This document shows positions 15,751 through 24,542 of a DNA stretch of 34,361 bases, one piece after another. Under the pieces are notes generated by a model. It was not told the DNA's origin and made no database searches. It saw nothing but the letters and a program-made list of their open reading frames with translations. Location: contig CAYPEK010000039.1 of the NCBI GenBank assembly GCA_964409645.1, positions 1 to 34,361 of the forward strand, read 5' to 3'. Every line of letters begins with the position of its first letter. The stretch's first letter is position 1. This stretch comes from CAYPEK01 sp964409645 (lineage in GTDB: Bacteria > UBP15 > UBA6099). The position numbers and the translations under genes are program-made.

Positions 15751-18408
15751 TCAGATTTTCTTCGCCGCGAGGCGGAGGGAATTGGTAACGACGGAGACGG
15801 ACGAGAACGCCATCGCCGCCGACGCGATCATCGGGTTCAGCGTGAAGTGGAAAAGCGGATAGAGAACGCCCGCGGCGACAGGGATGCCGACGGCGTTGTA
15901 AGCGAATGCCCAGAAAAGGTTCTGCTTGATAGTGGACATGGTTTTGCGGCTCAGTTCGATTGCGAGCGGAACGCCGCCGAGGTCGTCACGCATGAGAGTA
16001 ATATCGGCCGCCTCTATCGCGACGTCCGCGCCGGTGCCGATCGCGATTCCGATGTCCGCCTGCGCGAGCGCCGGCGCGTCGTTTATCCCGTCGCCGACCA
16101 TCGCCACAACTTCGCCCGCCGCCTGAAGCCTCTTGACTTCCGCGCTCTTGTCGCCGGGGAGAACTCCCGCCAACACGCGCGAGACGCCCGCCTGAGCCGC
16201 GATCGCTTCGGCGGTGCGTTGCGTGTCGCCGGTGAGCATCACTGTTCGTAGTCCCGACTTTTCGAGACGCGCAACTATTTCGCGAGCGCCGTCTTTCAGG
16301 CCGTCCGCGGCGGCGATCGCTCCAAGCGCGCGGCCGTCGCGCGCCGCGTAGATCAGTGTTTTTCCTTCACCGGCAATCCGTTCCGCATCGGAGCCGAGAT
16401 AGTCGAAAGCGACTCCTTTTTCCTTCATAAAACGCTCGTTGCCGATCAGCACCGCCGAACCGCCGATGCTAGCCGACGCGCCGAGTCCCGGCTGCGCTTC
16501 GAAGCCTTCCGCGGCCTCCGGCGCAACACCGTCCGCCGCCGCGCGGCGAAGCACCGCCGCAGCGAGCGGGTGTTCAGAGTCACGCTCGACCGTCGCTGCC
16601 GCACGCAAAAGTTCCTCCGCGCTTACACCCGGCGCGGGGAGCAGGTCGGTCACTTCGGGCGTGCCGCGTGTGAGCGTGCCGGTCTTGTCGAACACGACTG
16701 TTGTGACGTGCCCAGCGCGTTCGAGTGCTTCGCCGCCCCGGATGAGAATGCCCATTCGCGCGCCGCGTCCGGTGCCGACCATAATCGCGGTCGGTGTTGC
16801 GAGTCCGAGCGCGCACGGGCATGCGATGATGAGAACCGCTATGAAAATAAGCAACGAGAATACGAATGAACTGTGCGCGGCAAAGAACCAGATAAGGAAC
16901 GAGGCCACCGCCGCTGTGATGACAATCGGCACAAAGATGCCCGCGACGCGGTCCGCAAGCCGCTGGATGGGCGCTTTAGTACCCTGTGCTTCCCTGACAA
17001 GCCGGATTATCTTAGCGAGGACAGTATCGGCGCCGACGTGCGTCGCGCGGACCCGCAGGCTGCCTGTCGCGTTAAGAGTAGCGCCTACAACTTCCGAGCC
17101 TGCCTTCTTCTCGACCGGCATGCTTTCGCCCGTGATCATCGATTCGTTGACCGCCGATGCGCCCTCGATCACCTCGCCGTCAACCGGGATGCTCTCGCCG
17201 GGCCGGACGATCACTATGTCGCCCGTGACGACTTCATCGATAGGGATTTCGACTTCGGCGCCGTCGCGGACAACGCGCGCCGTGCGCGGCCGCAGTTTTA
17301 TGAGCGCGCGAACGGCGTCCGACGTTCTGCTTTTTGCGCGCGCTTCGAGCATCCGCCCGAGTAAAATCAGAGTAATTATCGTGCATGTGGTATCGAAATA
17401 TACTTCGGGAGCGACTCCGGCCCGCGAGAAAAATGACGGCGCGAATGTCGCCGCCGCGCTGTAGAGATATGCCGACGCGGTGCCGACTGCGACGAGCGTG
17501 TTCATGTCCGCTGAAAAAGTGCGTGCGGCTTTGTACGCGCCCGTGAAGAACTGCCTGCCGCTCACGAAAAGAACGAGTGTTGTCAGCGCGAACATCAGCG
17601 GATACATGCGCGGGCCGTGAAGCGACTCCGGCAGCGGGAGCATGCCGTGCATGTTGAGTATCATTACCGGAACGGATAGAACCGCGCTGAAGATGAGCCG
17701 CCCTCGAAGCGTGATATATTCTTTTCGGAAACGGTCGCCTTCCTCGGACGGTGTTGCTGTGTCGCCGATCGGCGACGCTTTGTAATCGCCCGCGCGCGAG
17801 ATTGTTTCAGCTATTTTCCCCGGAGTGAGCGCGCCCGGCACATATTCCACCGTCGCGCGCGACTGCGCGAAATTCACCGCCGCACCAATCACGCCCGGCA
17901 GCTTCGTTAGCGCCGTTTCGATTCGCGCCACGCACGATGCGCATGAAATGCCTTCGATATCGAACTGAGCTTTCTCAACCGGCACTTTGTAACCAAGCGC
18001 CTCGATCTCGCTTTTAAGTTTCACGGGTGATGTCTGCTTTGCGTCGTACGATACAGCCGCTGTCATCGCTGCGAAATTCACCGCTGCCGACTCGACTCCC
18101 GCCGCGCCCGCGAGCCGTTTCTCGATCCGCGCTGCACAAGACGCGCACGACATCCCGTCGATGGGGACCACTATCTTTGCGGTGGCGCCGAGTGCGGCTT
18201 TTTGCGTGTCCGTCCGCATATCCGGGCTGTCTTCCGCAGCATCCACGGGGCACGTCGCGGCAGCGCCCGACAGATATTTTTGCGGGTCCGCGACAAATTT
18301 ATCTTTGCAACGCGGATTGCAGAAATAGTAAGTTGTTCCGCCGTGTTCGGCGGAGGCTGCGGCGCTCTCCGGCTCTACTTCCATTTTGCAGACAGGATCA
18401 ATCGCCAT
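15751..18408 (-). CDS. copA: Copper-translocating P-type ATPase with YHS domain
   Basis: The enzyme pumps Cu(I) out of the cytoplasm using ATP. Domains in order: a YHS metal-binding domain (residues 1-48, with DPVC and FCNPRC), two HMA domains with CASC motifs at 88-91 and 156-159, membrane helices, the actuator domain with TGES (426-429), the transport motif CPC (530-532), the phosphorylation motif DKTGT (D574), the HP motif in SEHPLA, and GDGINDAPAL near the C-terminus. The CPC with two CxxC HMA domains indicates monovalent copper or silver. ATG 18408 is preferred since AAGGAG lies 10 bases upstream; GTG 18417 is almost on top of it. No copper-sensing regulator is adjacent. Confidence 0.94.
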   Translation of the reverse strand: MAIDPVCKMEVEPESAAASAEHGGTTYYFCNPRCKDKFVADPQKYLSGAAATCPVDAAEDSPDMRTDTQKAALGATAKIVVPIDGMSCASCAARIEKRLAGAAGVESAAVNFAAMTAAVSYDAKQTSPVKLKSEIEALGYKVPVEKAQFDIEGISCASCVARIETALTKLPGVIGAAVNFAQSRATVEYVPGALTPGKIAETISRAGDYKASPIGDTATPSEEGDRFRKEYITLRGRLIFSAVLSVPVMILNMHGMLPLPESLHGPRMYPLMFALTTLVLFVSGRQFFTGAYKAARTFSADMNTLVAVGTASAYLYSAAATFAPSFFSRAGVAPEVYFDTTCTIITLILLGRMLEARAKSRTSDAVRALIKLRPRTARVVRDGAEVEIPIDEVVTGDIVIVRPGESIPVDGEVIEGASAVNESMITGESMPVEKKAGSEVVGATLNATGSLRVRATHVGADTVLAKIIRLVREAQGTKAPIQRLADRVAGIFVPIVITAAVASFLIWFFAAHSSFVFSLLIFIAVLIIACPCALGLATPTAIMVGTGRGARMGILIRGGEALERAGHVTTVVFDKTGTLTRGTPEVTDLLPAPGVSAEELLRAAATVERDSEHPLAAAVLRRAAADGVAPEAAEGFEAQPGLGASASIGGSAVLIGNERFMKEKGVAFDYLGSDAERIAGEGKTLIYAARDGRALGAIAAADGLKDGAREIVARLEKSGLRTVMLTGDTQRTAEAIAAQAGVSRVLAGVLPGDKSAEVKRLQAAGEVVAMVGDGINDAPALAQADIGIAIGTGADVAIEAADITLMRDDLGGVPLAIELSRKTMSTIKQNLFWAFAYNAVGIPVAAGVLYPLFHFTLNPMIASAAMAFSSVSVVTNSLRLAAKKI

Positions 18409-18518
18409 AACTCGCACGCTCCTTCCTTATTTTACAACATCGCCGGCGGCTGTGTTGTTCCTTGTCGGCATCATAATAATGTTGACTATTAAATATCGTA
18501 TAGTTATCTGTCTAATTG

Positions 18519-18524
18519 TATAAT
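18519..18524 (+). promoter_or_regulatory. Possible -10 box upstream of the GIY-YIG-like gene
   Basis: A perfect TATAAT lies 72 bases upstream of the chosen ATG at 18597, in an AT-rich segment shared with the divergent copA-like gene. No good -35 is seen at 16-18 bases; a TTGACT at 18482 is too far upstream. The segment also has ACTAT/ATAGT inverted repeats that might bind a regulator of either gene. Confidence 0.35.
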
Positions 18525-18596
18525 AGTTAAAATTTACGGCAGGCTGCAAGGCGGGCGCCGGTGCGACAATAAGGTGTGCGAAAGAAAGATACGTTT

Positions 18597-18947
18597 ATGG
18601 CGACGAAAAAAACGACAAATAACACGGGCGGAGGAAAGAAACCGCGATTGGGTGTTTACAGAATAGTCAACGGCAGCACGGGGCGGATGATGATCGGCTC
18701 AGGGCCGGACCCCGAAATGATTCTCGCGCGTCACAAACTCGATTTGCTGACGCGCAAACATAAGATCAAAGAACTTCAGGATGAATTCATCGCTTATATG
18801 CCGGAATCGTTCACATTCGATGTTGTCGGCTACATCAAACCGTGCGCGAAGAAGGACGAAGCGAAAACGCTCGCCGCGCTCGAAGCCCGATGGCGACGGA
18901 AATACCCGGACGAGATTGAGAGGGAATACAGGTACGAACCTGATTGA
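18597..18947 (+). CDS. Small GIY-YIG-like protein
   Basis: The 116-residue protein resembles a family of small stand-alone GIY-YIG-fold proteins. After a basic N-terminus it shows GVYRIVNGSTGR (19-30), MMIGSG in place of YIGSS (31-36), and then helices with LQDEF and FTFDVV typical of the fold. Several usual nuclease residues differ: the Tyr of YIG is Met 32, the Arg four residues before His 46 is Ile 42, and the Asn of HxNxxLQ is Ile 57. It may therefore be a non-catalytic binding protein. ATG 18597 is chosen; a GTG at 18576 lies too close to its AAGG. It is divergent from copA, and no functional link to it is evident. Confidence 0.6.
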   Translation: MATKKTTNNTGGGKKPRLGVYRIVNGSTGRMMIGSGPDPEMILARHKLDLLTRKHKIKELQDEFIAYMPESFTFDVVGYIKPCAKKDEAKTLAALEARWRRKYPDEIEREYRYEPD

Positions 18948-19067
18948 TCTAAGCGACATCAAACGAGTTTTATATCGGCGCGGATCGCGGCGAAAAGTGG
19001 AACGGAGTTGCAAGAGGGCACATCTTTCGGGATAATCTAAAGGTACAACATATTCGGAGGAACGGCT

Positions 19068-19745
19068 ATGGAAGCATCGGAAGCGATACAAGGCTGGCGG
19101 AGTGTGAGGCGCTTCAAGGATGAACCTGTGCCGGAGGCTGCGTTGATGAAAGTGCTCGAAGCGGGTCGCCGCGCTCCATCATGGGAAAACGTCCAGCCGT
19201 GGCATTTCATAGTAATCGAGGACGCGGAGATCAAGCAGAAACTCGTCGCGCTCTCGAAGGGACAGAAATTCATTGCCGCCGCGCCGGTTGTGATCGCGGT
19301 ATGTGGCGACATCAGCGCGTGGGACAAGCCGAAGAACCGCGCCGCGCTGATGGAACTGATCGAAAAGGGTGTGATGCGCGCAACTGTAGAGGTTGTCGAT
19401 AGTTTTATTCTCAAGGACCCGGTTTACTGCGTCGGGGAGAACGGACCTGCGATCATACTCGCGCGGACATTCGAACAGCTCGGTATCGCGTATGGGTTTA
19501 TGTGCGTCGAAGCGGTGAATCAGGGGCTCGGCATGTGCATCGTCGGCGCATTCGGGAACGAAGCAACGGGTGGTTCGATGAAGGAACTCAGCGACGAGGT
19601 GCGTGCGGCGCTCGGACTGCCGGAGGGTGTTCATCTGCTGGCGCTGCTGCCGCTCGGCGTGCCCGCGGAGACGCCGGAAGCGCGTCCTCGCAAGCCGCTC
19701 GGCGCGATCGCATCGCGCGGGAAATATGGAAATCCGGTCGCGTAA
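19068..19745 (+). CDS. Nitroreductase-family FMN protein
   Basis: The family uses FMN and NAD(P)H to reduce nitro groups, quinones, flavins or enones; some members do other chemistry. The N-terminal signature RSVRRFKDEPVPEAAL and the RRAPSWENVQPWHFIVI segment bind FMN. Residues 135-165 (GIAYGFMCVEAVNQGLGMCIVG) and a C-terminal PRKPLGAI match the usual ending. Length, 225 residues, is normal. GGAGG lies upstream of the ATG. The TPP enzyme gene begins 51 bases downstream but has its own extended -10 box. The substrate cannot be told from sequence. Confidence 0.88.
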   Translation: MEASEAIQGWRSVRRFKDEPVPEAALMKVLEAGRRAPSWENVQPWHFIVIEDAEIKQKLVALSKGQKFIAAAPVVIAVCGDISAWDKPKNRAALMELIEKGVMRATVEVVDSFILKDPVYCVGENGPAIILARTFEQLGIAYGFMCVEAVNQGLGMCIVGAFGNEATGGSMKELSDEVRAALGLPEGVHLLALLPLGVPAETPEARPRKPLGAIASRGKYGNPVA

Positions 19746-19751
19746 CGGCCG

Positions 19752-19760
19752 TGGTATAAT
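19752..19760 (+). promoter_or_regulatory. Extended -10 promoter for the TPP enzyme
   Basis: TGGTATAAT is a perfect TATAAT (19755-19760) with the TGn extension, found 36 bases before the ATG at 19797. The region 17 bases further upstream has no good -35, which is common with extended -10 promoters. Confidence 0.55.
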
Positions 19761-19796
19761 TAGCTAAGAAGCAACACGACATTATGGAGGGCATCG

Positions 19797-21599
19797 ATGA
19801 AGCTGACAGGTGGAGAAATAATTGTCGAGTCTTTGATTAAGCATGGTGTGAAGTATGCGATCGGGATACCGGGACATGGCTGTCTCTCGCTCGCGGACGC
19901 GTTCATCGGACGCGAGAAAAAAATAAAGGTGCTTCAGGCGAAACAGGAAATGAGCGCGGTGCATATCGCTGACGGCTACTACCGCTCGACGGGCAAGCCA
20001 CTGATGGTATTCACGTCGATCGGGCCGGGCGCGATCAACACGGCGATCGGCGCGGCGACGGCGTTCGCGGACTCGACGCCTGTGCTGATCGTCACCGGAA
20101 ACGCGCACACGCACATGCGTGGCCACGGGCTGCTGCAGGAGATCGAGCGGGCGCATGACGCGAACTTCCCGCGCGTGCTTGAGCCTGTGGTGAAGCGCTA
20201 CTGGAAGGTGGAGCACCCCGGACAGCTCCCGACGATCATGGCGCGCGCGTTCAACCAGATGCTGACCGGGCGGCGCGGGCCGGTGCTGATCGACCTGCCT
20301 ATGGACGTGCAGGCGGCGAGCGTGGATGTCGAGATACCGGCGCCCGAGAGCCGGCGCGCGTCGGGCGCGCCGATGCCTGACCCGGCGGAGATTGCCAAGG
20401 CGGCGGCGCTGCTCGCCGGTGCGAAGCGGCCCGTCATTCTCGCGGGCGGCGGCGTGCACTCGGCAGGCGCTTACAAGGAACTTCTCGCGCTCGCGGAGGC
20501 GGTCGGCGCGGCGGTTGTCACAACGATGCAGGGCAAAGGCTGTTTCCCGGAACTGCATCCGCTCTACGCGTGGCACACGGGCTCGAAGGGCACAACTGTC
20601 GGCCTTCGGATGACATCGACGGCGGACGTGCTGCTCGCGGTAGGCTGCCGATTCGCGGACGAGACGGCTTGCAGCTACAAGCATGGAGTTGCGTTTTCGA
20701 TACCGCCGACAAAGTTAATACATATTGACATAGACCCGTCGGAGATAGGCAAGAATTATCCGGTCGAGGTGGGAATCATCGCCGACGCGAAGGCGACTCT
20801 TGCGCAGATCGCGGCGGGCGTTAAAAAGAAAATCAAATCGCGTGATTATACGAAGACGACGTTCTTCAAGGATTTGCAGGAATCGAGATCGAAATGGATG
20901 AAGCATGTGGACAAGCTGGCGTCGAGCAAGCTGGAGCCGCCGACGATCTCGCGCGTGCTGCGCGAGTTGCGTTGCGCGCTCGCGGACGACGCGTTTCTCG
21001 TCACGTCGTCGGGCAACGTGCAGGCGCAGATGCTTCAGGAGTATCCGTTTCCGGAGCCGGGTACGTGCATCACGACGGGAGGATTCTCGACGATGGGTTT
21101 CGCGGTTCCGGCGAGCATCGGTGTGAAACTCGCGCACCCGAAACGGCAGGTTGTCGGCATCGTCGGCGACGGCGATTTCATGATGACGATGCAGGAACTG
21201 ACGACAGCGGTGGAACTCGGCCTCAAGACAGTGACGATTGTTCTGGACAATGCGGGCTGGCTTGCGATCAAGGACCTGCAGCAGGCGGCGTTCGGCGAAG
21301 ACCGCGCGGTGGCGACGGACTTTCTGTTGCCGAACGGCAAACCACATTTCGTGGATTTCCGGAAGATCGCCGAAGGGATGGGATGTTACGCGGAGCAGGT
21401 TTCGGGGTATAAGGAAATCGGGCCGGCGATCGAGCGCTGCCTGAAAGCGGATGGCCCCGCGCTGCTGGACATAAAGGTGTGGCGCGAGTATCCGCAGAGC
21501 GGCAGCCCGGCGGTCGGCTGGTGGGATGTGCCGATTCCGGCGTACATGAAGAAGAAGCGCGAGAAATACGAACGGGAAATCAAGCAGGAAAAGCTTTAA
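19797..21599 (+). CDS. Acetolactate-synthase-like TPP-dependent enzyme
   Basis: The protein belongs to the thiamine pyrophosphate family that carries acetolactate synthase, glyoxylate carboligase and sulfoacetaldehyde acetyltransferase. The N-terminal domain has the catalytic Glu (E51 in KQEMSAVH) and FTSIGPGAINTAIG. The central domain has HIDIDPSEIGKNYPVEVGI, and the C-terminal domain has the TPP motif starting GDGDFMM (near 456) and ending VLDNAGW. At 600 residues it is slightly longer than typical IlvB. No small regulatory subunit (IlvN/IlvH) or other branched-chain gene is adjacent, so biosynthetic acetolactate synthase is not assured. A strong ATGGAGGGC lies upstream of the ATG. Confidence 0.85.
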   Translation: MKLTGGEIIVESLIKHGVKYAIGIPGHGCLSLADAFIGREKKIKVLQAKQEMSAVHIADGYYRSTGKPLMVFTSIGPGAINTAIGAATAFADSTPVLIVTGNAHTHMRGHGLLQEIERAHDANFPRVLEPVVKRYWKVEHPGQLPTIMARAFNQMLTGRRGPVLIDLPMDVQAASVDVEIPAPESRRASGAPMPDPAEIAKAAALLAGAKRPVILAGGGVHSAGAYKELLALAEAVGAAVVTTMQGKGCFPELHPLYAWHTGSKGTTVGLRMTSTADVLLAVGCRFADETACSYKHGVAFSIPPTKLIHIDIDPSEIGKNYPVEVGIIADAKATLAQIAAGVKKKIKSRDYTKTTFFKDLQESRSKWMKHVDKLASSKLEPPTISRVLRELRCALADDAFLVTSSGNVQAQMLQEYPFPEPGTCITTGGFSTMGFAVPASIGVKLAHPKRQVVGIVGDGDFMMTMQELTTAVELGLKTVTIVLDNAGWLAIKDLQQAAFGEDRAVATDFLLPNGKPHFVDFRKIAEGMGCYAEQVSGYKEIGPAIERCLKADGPALLDIKVWREYPQSGSPAVGWWDVPIPAYMKKKREKYEREIKQEKL

Positions 21600-21627
21600 A
21601 ATAAGGAAAAGGCAAACAGGTGGCGCG

Positions 21628-22986
21628 ATGAAGATAACCGGTCGGTATGCGAGAAACATTGCGGCGTCGATAGCTGCCCTGTTTATGGCCTGCTTAGTAT
21701 GCGGCGGTTCGCGGTCGGAGGACCTCGGCAACGAACTCAAACGGCAGGCTCGTCAGGAGCAGTTCTATTTCGATCCGCTGCCCGATCAGGGTAAGGATTT
21801 CGACGATTCATTGCGCATTTATCTGGATAGCTCGAAAAACGCGTATAAGGCCGGTGAACAGCTTGTAATAACCGCATATTTAAAAAACGAATCAAAGAAG
21901 ACACGTTTTTTTAAACGGCTGTGGTCGCCGTCCGGCTCCGAAGGATCTAAGTTTACGTTTCTGTTCGACAATCAAGAGTCTTGGGGGCAGGGGATATTCA
22001 AGAAAGAAGTGATCGGTGGAGAGTCGCCCGATCCGGAGAAAGCGCTAAAGCTCGACCCGGGTGAGAAGGCGCCGATTGTCAAGATAACATTCATCCGTCT
22101 CGTGGAAGGTTCTCACACGCTTAGTGCGCAGTACGGCGCGAATTATACCGTAGCTGAAAAGAAATCGAGGAACTGGTGGCAGGGATACGCCCGGTCGAAC
22201 ACGATCGCACTGAAAGTAACGCGAGACCTGCCGAGCAAAGAGATTAACAAATCCCTCGCTTCAGTGATTAAGGCAATCTACAAGGATATACTCGGACTGA
22301 AGCAGGATTATCCTGAGATGAGTGGTTATACGGACTCGGCGCTCAATACCCCTAAGGGTGCTTACGCCGGAGCGCCGGTGATAGGATACTCGAAGCCGAA
22401 ACCGGCGAAGTTTCGTATTTCAATCTATTTCAATAAACCCAGCTATTCGCCGCCGACGCTGGCGACACTAAGCAACGGTTTTCCGTTTCTCGAAACGATG
22501 CTGTTCGCACACATCGATGTGGACAACCCGAGTTTGAGGGGTGACCTGATAAACATTGTCAACAGAAGAGGGCTGGCGCTGAACGATGTGATGAGGAAAT
22601 ACGAGTCGTACCTCGCGGTGGATGTGCAGCCGTTCGAGGATTTTGTGTTGGATCAATTTTCACGCGCACAGATCATCGCGCTGGGCACTGTGAAAAAAGT
22701 CGAGGTCGAGACGGACAAGCCGTATGAATACACGCTGAAGAAATGGGTGCTGAGTGTCGATGTTAAGGAATCGTTTCTCGGAAAGCTCGACACGAAAAAG
22801 ATAAAGGTGAAAAGCGGCACACTTAATACGACATTCGGTTCGGAAAAAGTTGTCGGCAAGGATTACGTTTTTCTGATGTTGAAGAAACAGGCATGGCAGA
22901 ACGAATACTCGCTTGTCGGCGCGCAGATGCCGCGGGAGAATCTGACGAGCTGGCTCAGAAAGAAATTTGCAGGCAAGAACAAATAA
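21628..22986 (+). CDS. Secreted protein of unknown function
   Basis: I do not recognise the family. The 452-residue protein starts with a basic stretch and hydrophobic segment (IAASIAALFMACLVCGG), probably a Sec signal peptide; a lipobox is possible but not canonical. Residues about 60-195 look like an all-beta, Ig-like domain (LRIYLDSSKNAYKAGEQLVI, later EGSHTLSAQYGANYTV). The last 120 residues (IIALGTVKKVEVE, then VLSVDVKESFLGKLDTKKIKV and VVGKDYVFLML) resemble an OB-like netrin-type domain as found in secreted binding proteins. The middle is rich in Tyr, Pro and Ser. It is closely followed by another unknown gene at 23031 and may share its transcript. Confidence 0.65.
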   Translation: MKITGRYARNIAASIAALFMACLVCGGSRSEDLGNELKRQARQEQFYFDPLPDQGKDFDDSLRIYLDSSKNAYKAGEQLVITAYLKNESKKTRFFKRLWSPSGSEGSKFTFLFDNQESWGQGIFKKEVIGGESPDPEKALKLDPGEKAPIVKITFIRLVEGSHTLSAQYGANYTVAEKKSRNWWQGYARSNTIALKVTRDLPSKEINKSLASVIKAIYKDILGLKQDYPEMSGYTDSALNTPKGAYAGAPVIGYSKPKPAKFRISIYFNKPSYSPPTLATLSNGFPFLETMLFAHIDVDNPSLRGDLINIVNRRGLALNDVMRKYESYLAVDVQPFEDFVLDQFSRAQIIALGTVKKVEVETDKPYEYTLKKWVLSVDVKESFLGKLDTKKIKVKSGTLNTTFGSEKVVGKDYVFLMLKKQAWQNEYSLVGAQMPRENLTSWLRKKFAGKNK

Positions 22987-23030
22987 TACGCTGCACGCGC
23001 GGATCGCAATTAAAATTCGGAGCAATTCAG

Positions 23031-23522
23031 ATGGGGTTTATTGAATCGTTTGAGAAGTATTTTGTGGCGAGAACTGAATACGGAGCCGGACCTGAGTTGC
23101 TGGGTGGCATCTACACAAAGAGGGAGCTGAACCGCCGCCGGTACTGGCTCGACGGCCGTACGGAAGACGACGTCGTTCACGAACGCGTATGGGCGTTTGG
23201 CCCGCTGAAAGTCGTGCACAGGAGCAAGGAACAAAGCTTGTTCGATGCCGACCAATACGAACTGGCGCTAATTATGTTTGGCCTGTTTTCGATCTCGAAT
23301 GACAAGGAGTTTCTCGTCAAGCTGAAAGCCGGGCCGAGCATAGGCGCACTGAAACTGCTTGGCGCGGCGATGCCCGGTCTTGCCGCCACGGGTTTTATCG
23401 CAGACCTTAACTGCGCTGCCCGCGCAGGTGTCCGTATCAACCTCACGAGGCTGCTGAATGACCTTAAAAATGCCGAAGAAGAAACATCGGAACAGGAAGA
23501 AGAAGATATCGACCTGAGTTAA
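23031..23522 (+). CDS. Hypothetical protein with acidic C-terminus
   Basis: Function unknown. The 163-residue protein is predicted to be cytoplasmic, with no clear signal peptide; a Gly/Ala/Leu-rich stretch (SIGALKLLGAAMPGLAATGFIA) may be a buried helix or a weak membrane segment. The C-terminus is very acidic (EEETSEQEEEDIDLS). ATG 23031 has GGAG eight bases upstream. The open frame reaches back to 22893, but that part overlaps the previous gene. It lies 44 bases after the secreted unknown protein, in the same direction, and ends just before a convergent transporter gene. Confidence 0.6.
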   Translation: MGFIESFEKYFVARTEYGAGPELLGGIYTKRELNRRRYWLDGRTEDDVVHERVWAFGPLKVVHRSKEQSLFDADQYELALIMFGLFSISNDKEFLVKLKAGPSIGALKLLGAAMPGLAATGFIADLNCAARAGVRINLTRLLNDLKNAEEETSEQEEEDIDLS

Positions 23523-23577
23523 GCCGCCGGTTTTCTCACTGTTTTAAGCAGCGTTGTTGATTGTTTCGGAAATAATC

Positions 23578-24447
23578 TCAATTCCCTTTGAATATTATGA
23601 GGAGCGCGCCCGCCGACATTATCAGGGCGCTTGCGAGGCGCATGGCGGTGTTTTTTTCGGCGAAATATCTGCGGCCGAAAAGAACGCTGATGACGGATGA
23701 CAACTGAAACAGTGCGAGTGCATATCCCACAAACATCATTTTAAACGCAAGAAGAGTCATCGCCTGAAGAACGCACATCAAGACGCTTAAGGCGATGTAA
23801 TCCGCAGCCCTTGTTTTTATCAGAGCGATATTTTCGCCAATGCCGCGGAAGCGCAAAGCAATTACGGCTGCCGCGCTGAGAACCAGACCGAATGCCGCCC
23901 AAAAGAAAAGGGCGGTGAAAGGCGAAGCCGCGACGACGGTTTTCTTGAGAAAAATCACGCCGATGCAGAACAGAACGATTGATCCCATCCGCATCCATAC
24001 GCCCGCTGATTTCAGGATGGCGGAGCTTTCTTTTCGGTCGTTTTTTGAAAGAAGAAGACTTCCCGCGATTATGACGGCGACACCGGCGAGGCCGCACGCA
24101 CCGGGTTTTTCTCCGAGATAAACGGCGCCGAGGGCGAGTGCTATTGCAGGTTTGTAAGCGTTGAGCGGTCCGAATACGGAGAGATCGGTCTGACCGAGGG
24201 ACATGACCGCGAGAACCATCCCCGCGGTGTCGAACACGGAAGCGAGCGCGATGTTTAGCCAAAAAGCGGAGCCGGCGGCGGGCAGCCCTATCAGAAAAAG
24301 GGCGGGAGCGGCGGCGGCGGCGATGAACGCGTAATTTACAAGAACAACGAAAAGCGGATCCGCGTGTTTCTCCGCGAGTCTTTTTTTAAAGATGTCGCTC
24401 AGCGGTCCTGAAAGCACTCGCGCCGCTACAAACCCGTATTCAATCAT
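23578..24447 (-). CDS. EamA-family (DMT) transporter
   Basis: The family comprises ten-helix inner-membrane exporters of amino acids or metabolites, made by duplication of five helices. The 289-residue protein has about ten hydrophobic segments and EamA-like features: the QTDLSVFGPLNAYKPAIALALGAVYLGEKPG region in the first half and YALALFQLSSVISVLFGRRYFAEKNTAMRLASALIMSAGALLI in the second half are typical ends of the two EamA repeats. The gene is convergent with the unknown gene ending at 23522 and divergent from the gene at 24543. The substrate is not predictable. Confidence 0.85.
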   Translation of the reverse strand: MIEYGFVAARVLSGPLSDIFKKRLAEKHADPLFVVLVNYAFIAAAAAPALFLIGLPAAGSAFWLNIALASVFDTAGMVLAVMSLGQTDLSVFGPLNAYKPAIALALGAVYLGEKPGACGLAGVAVIIAGSLLLSKNDRKESSAILKSAGVWMRMGSIVLFCIGVIFLKKTVVAASPFTALFFWAAFGLVLSAAAVIALRFRGIGENIALIKTRAADYIALSVLMCVLQAMTLLAFKMMFVGYALALFQLSSVISVLFGRRYFAEKNTAMRLASALIMSAGALLIIFKGN

Positions 24448-24542
24448 GCGGTTATTTTTGCAGACTCCGTAGGATTATACAAACGAATTGTTGCGGCGGG
24501 GGCCTCGTTTTCAAAAAGCCGGGTTTAATCTAAAATTGTGGA

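Noticed and set aside
22893..23030. N-terminal extension of the hypothetical protein at 23031
   Set aside because: Overlaps the end of the preceding gene; a good Shine-Dalgarno supports ATG 23031.
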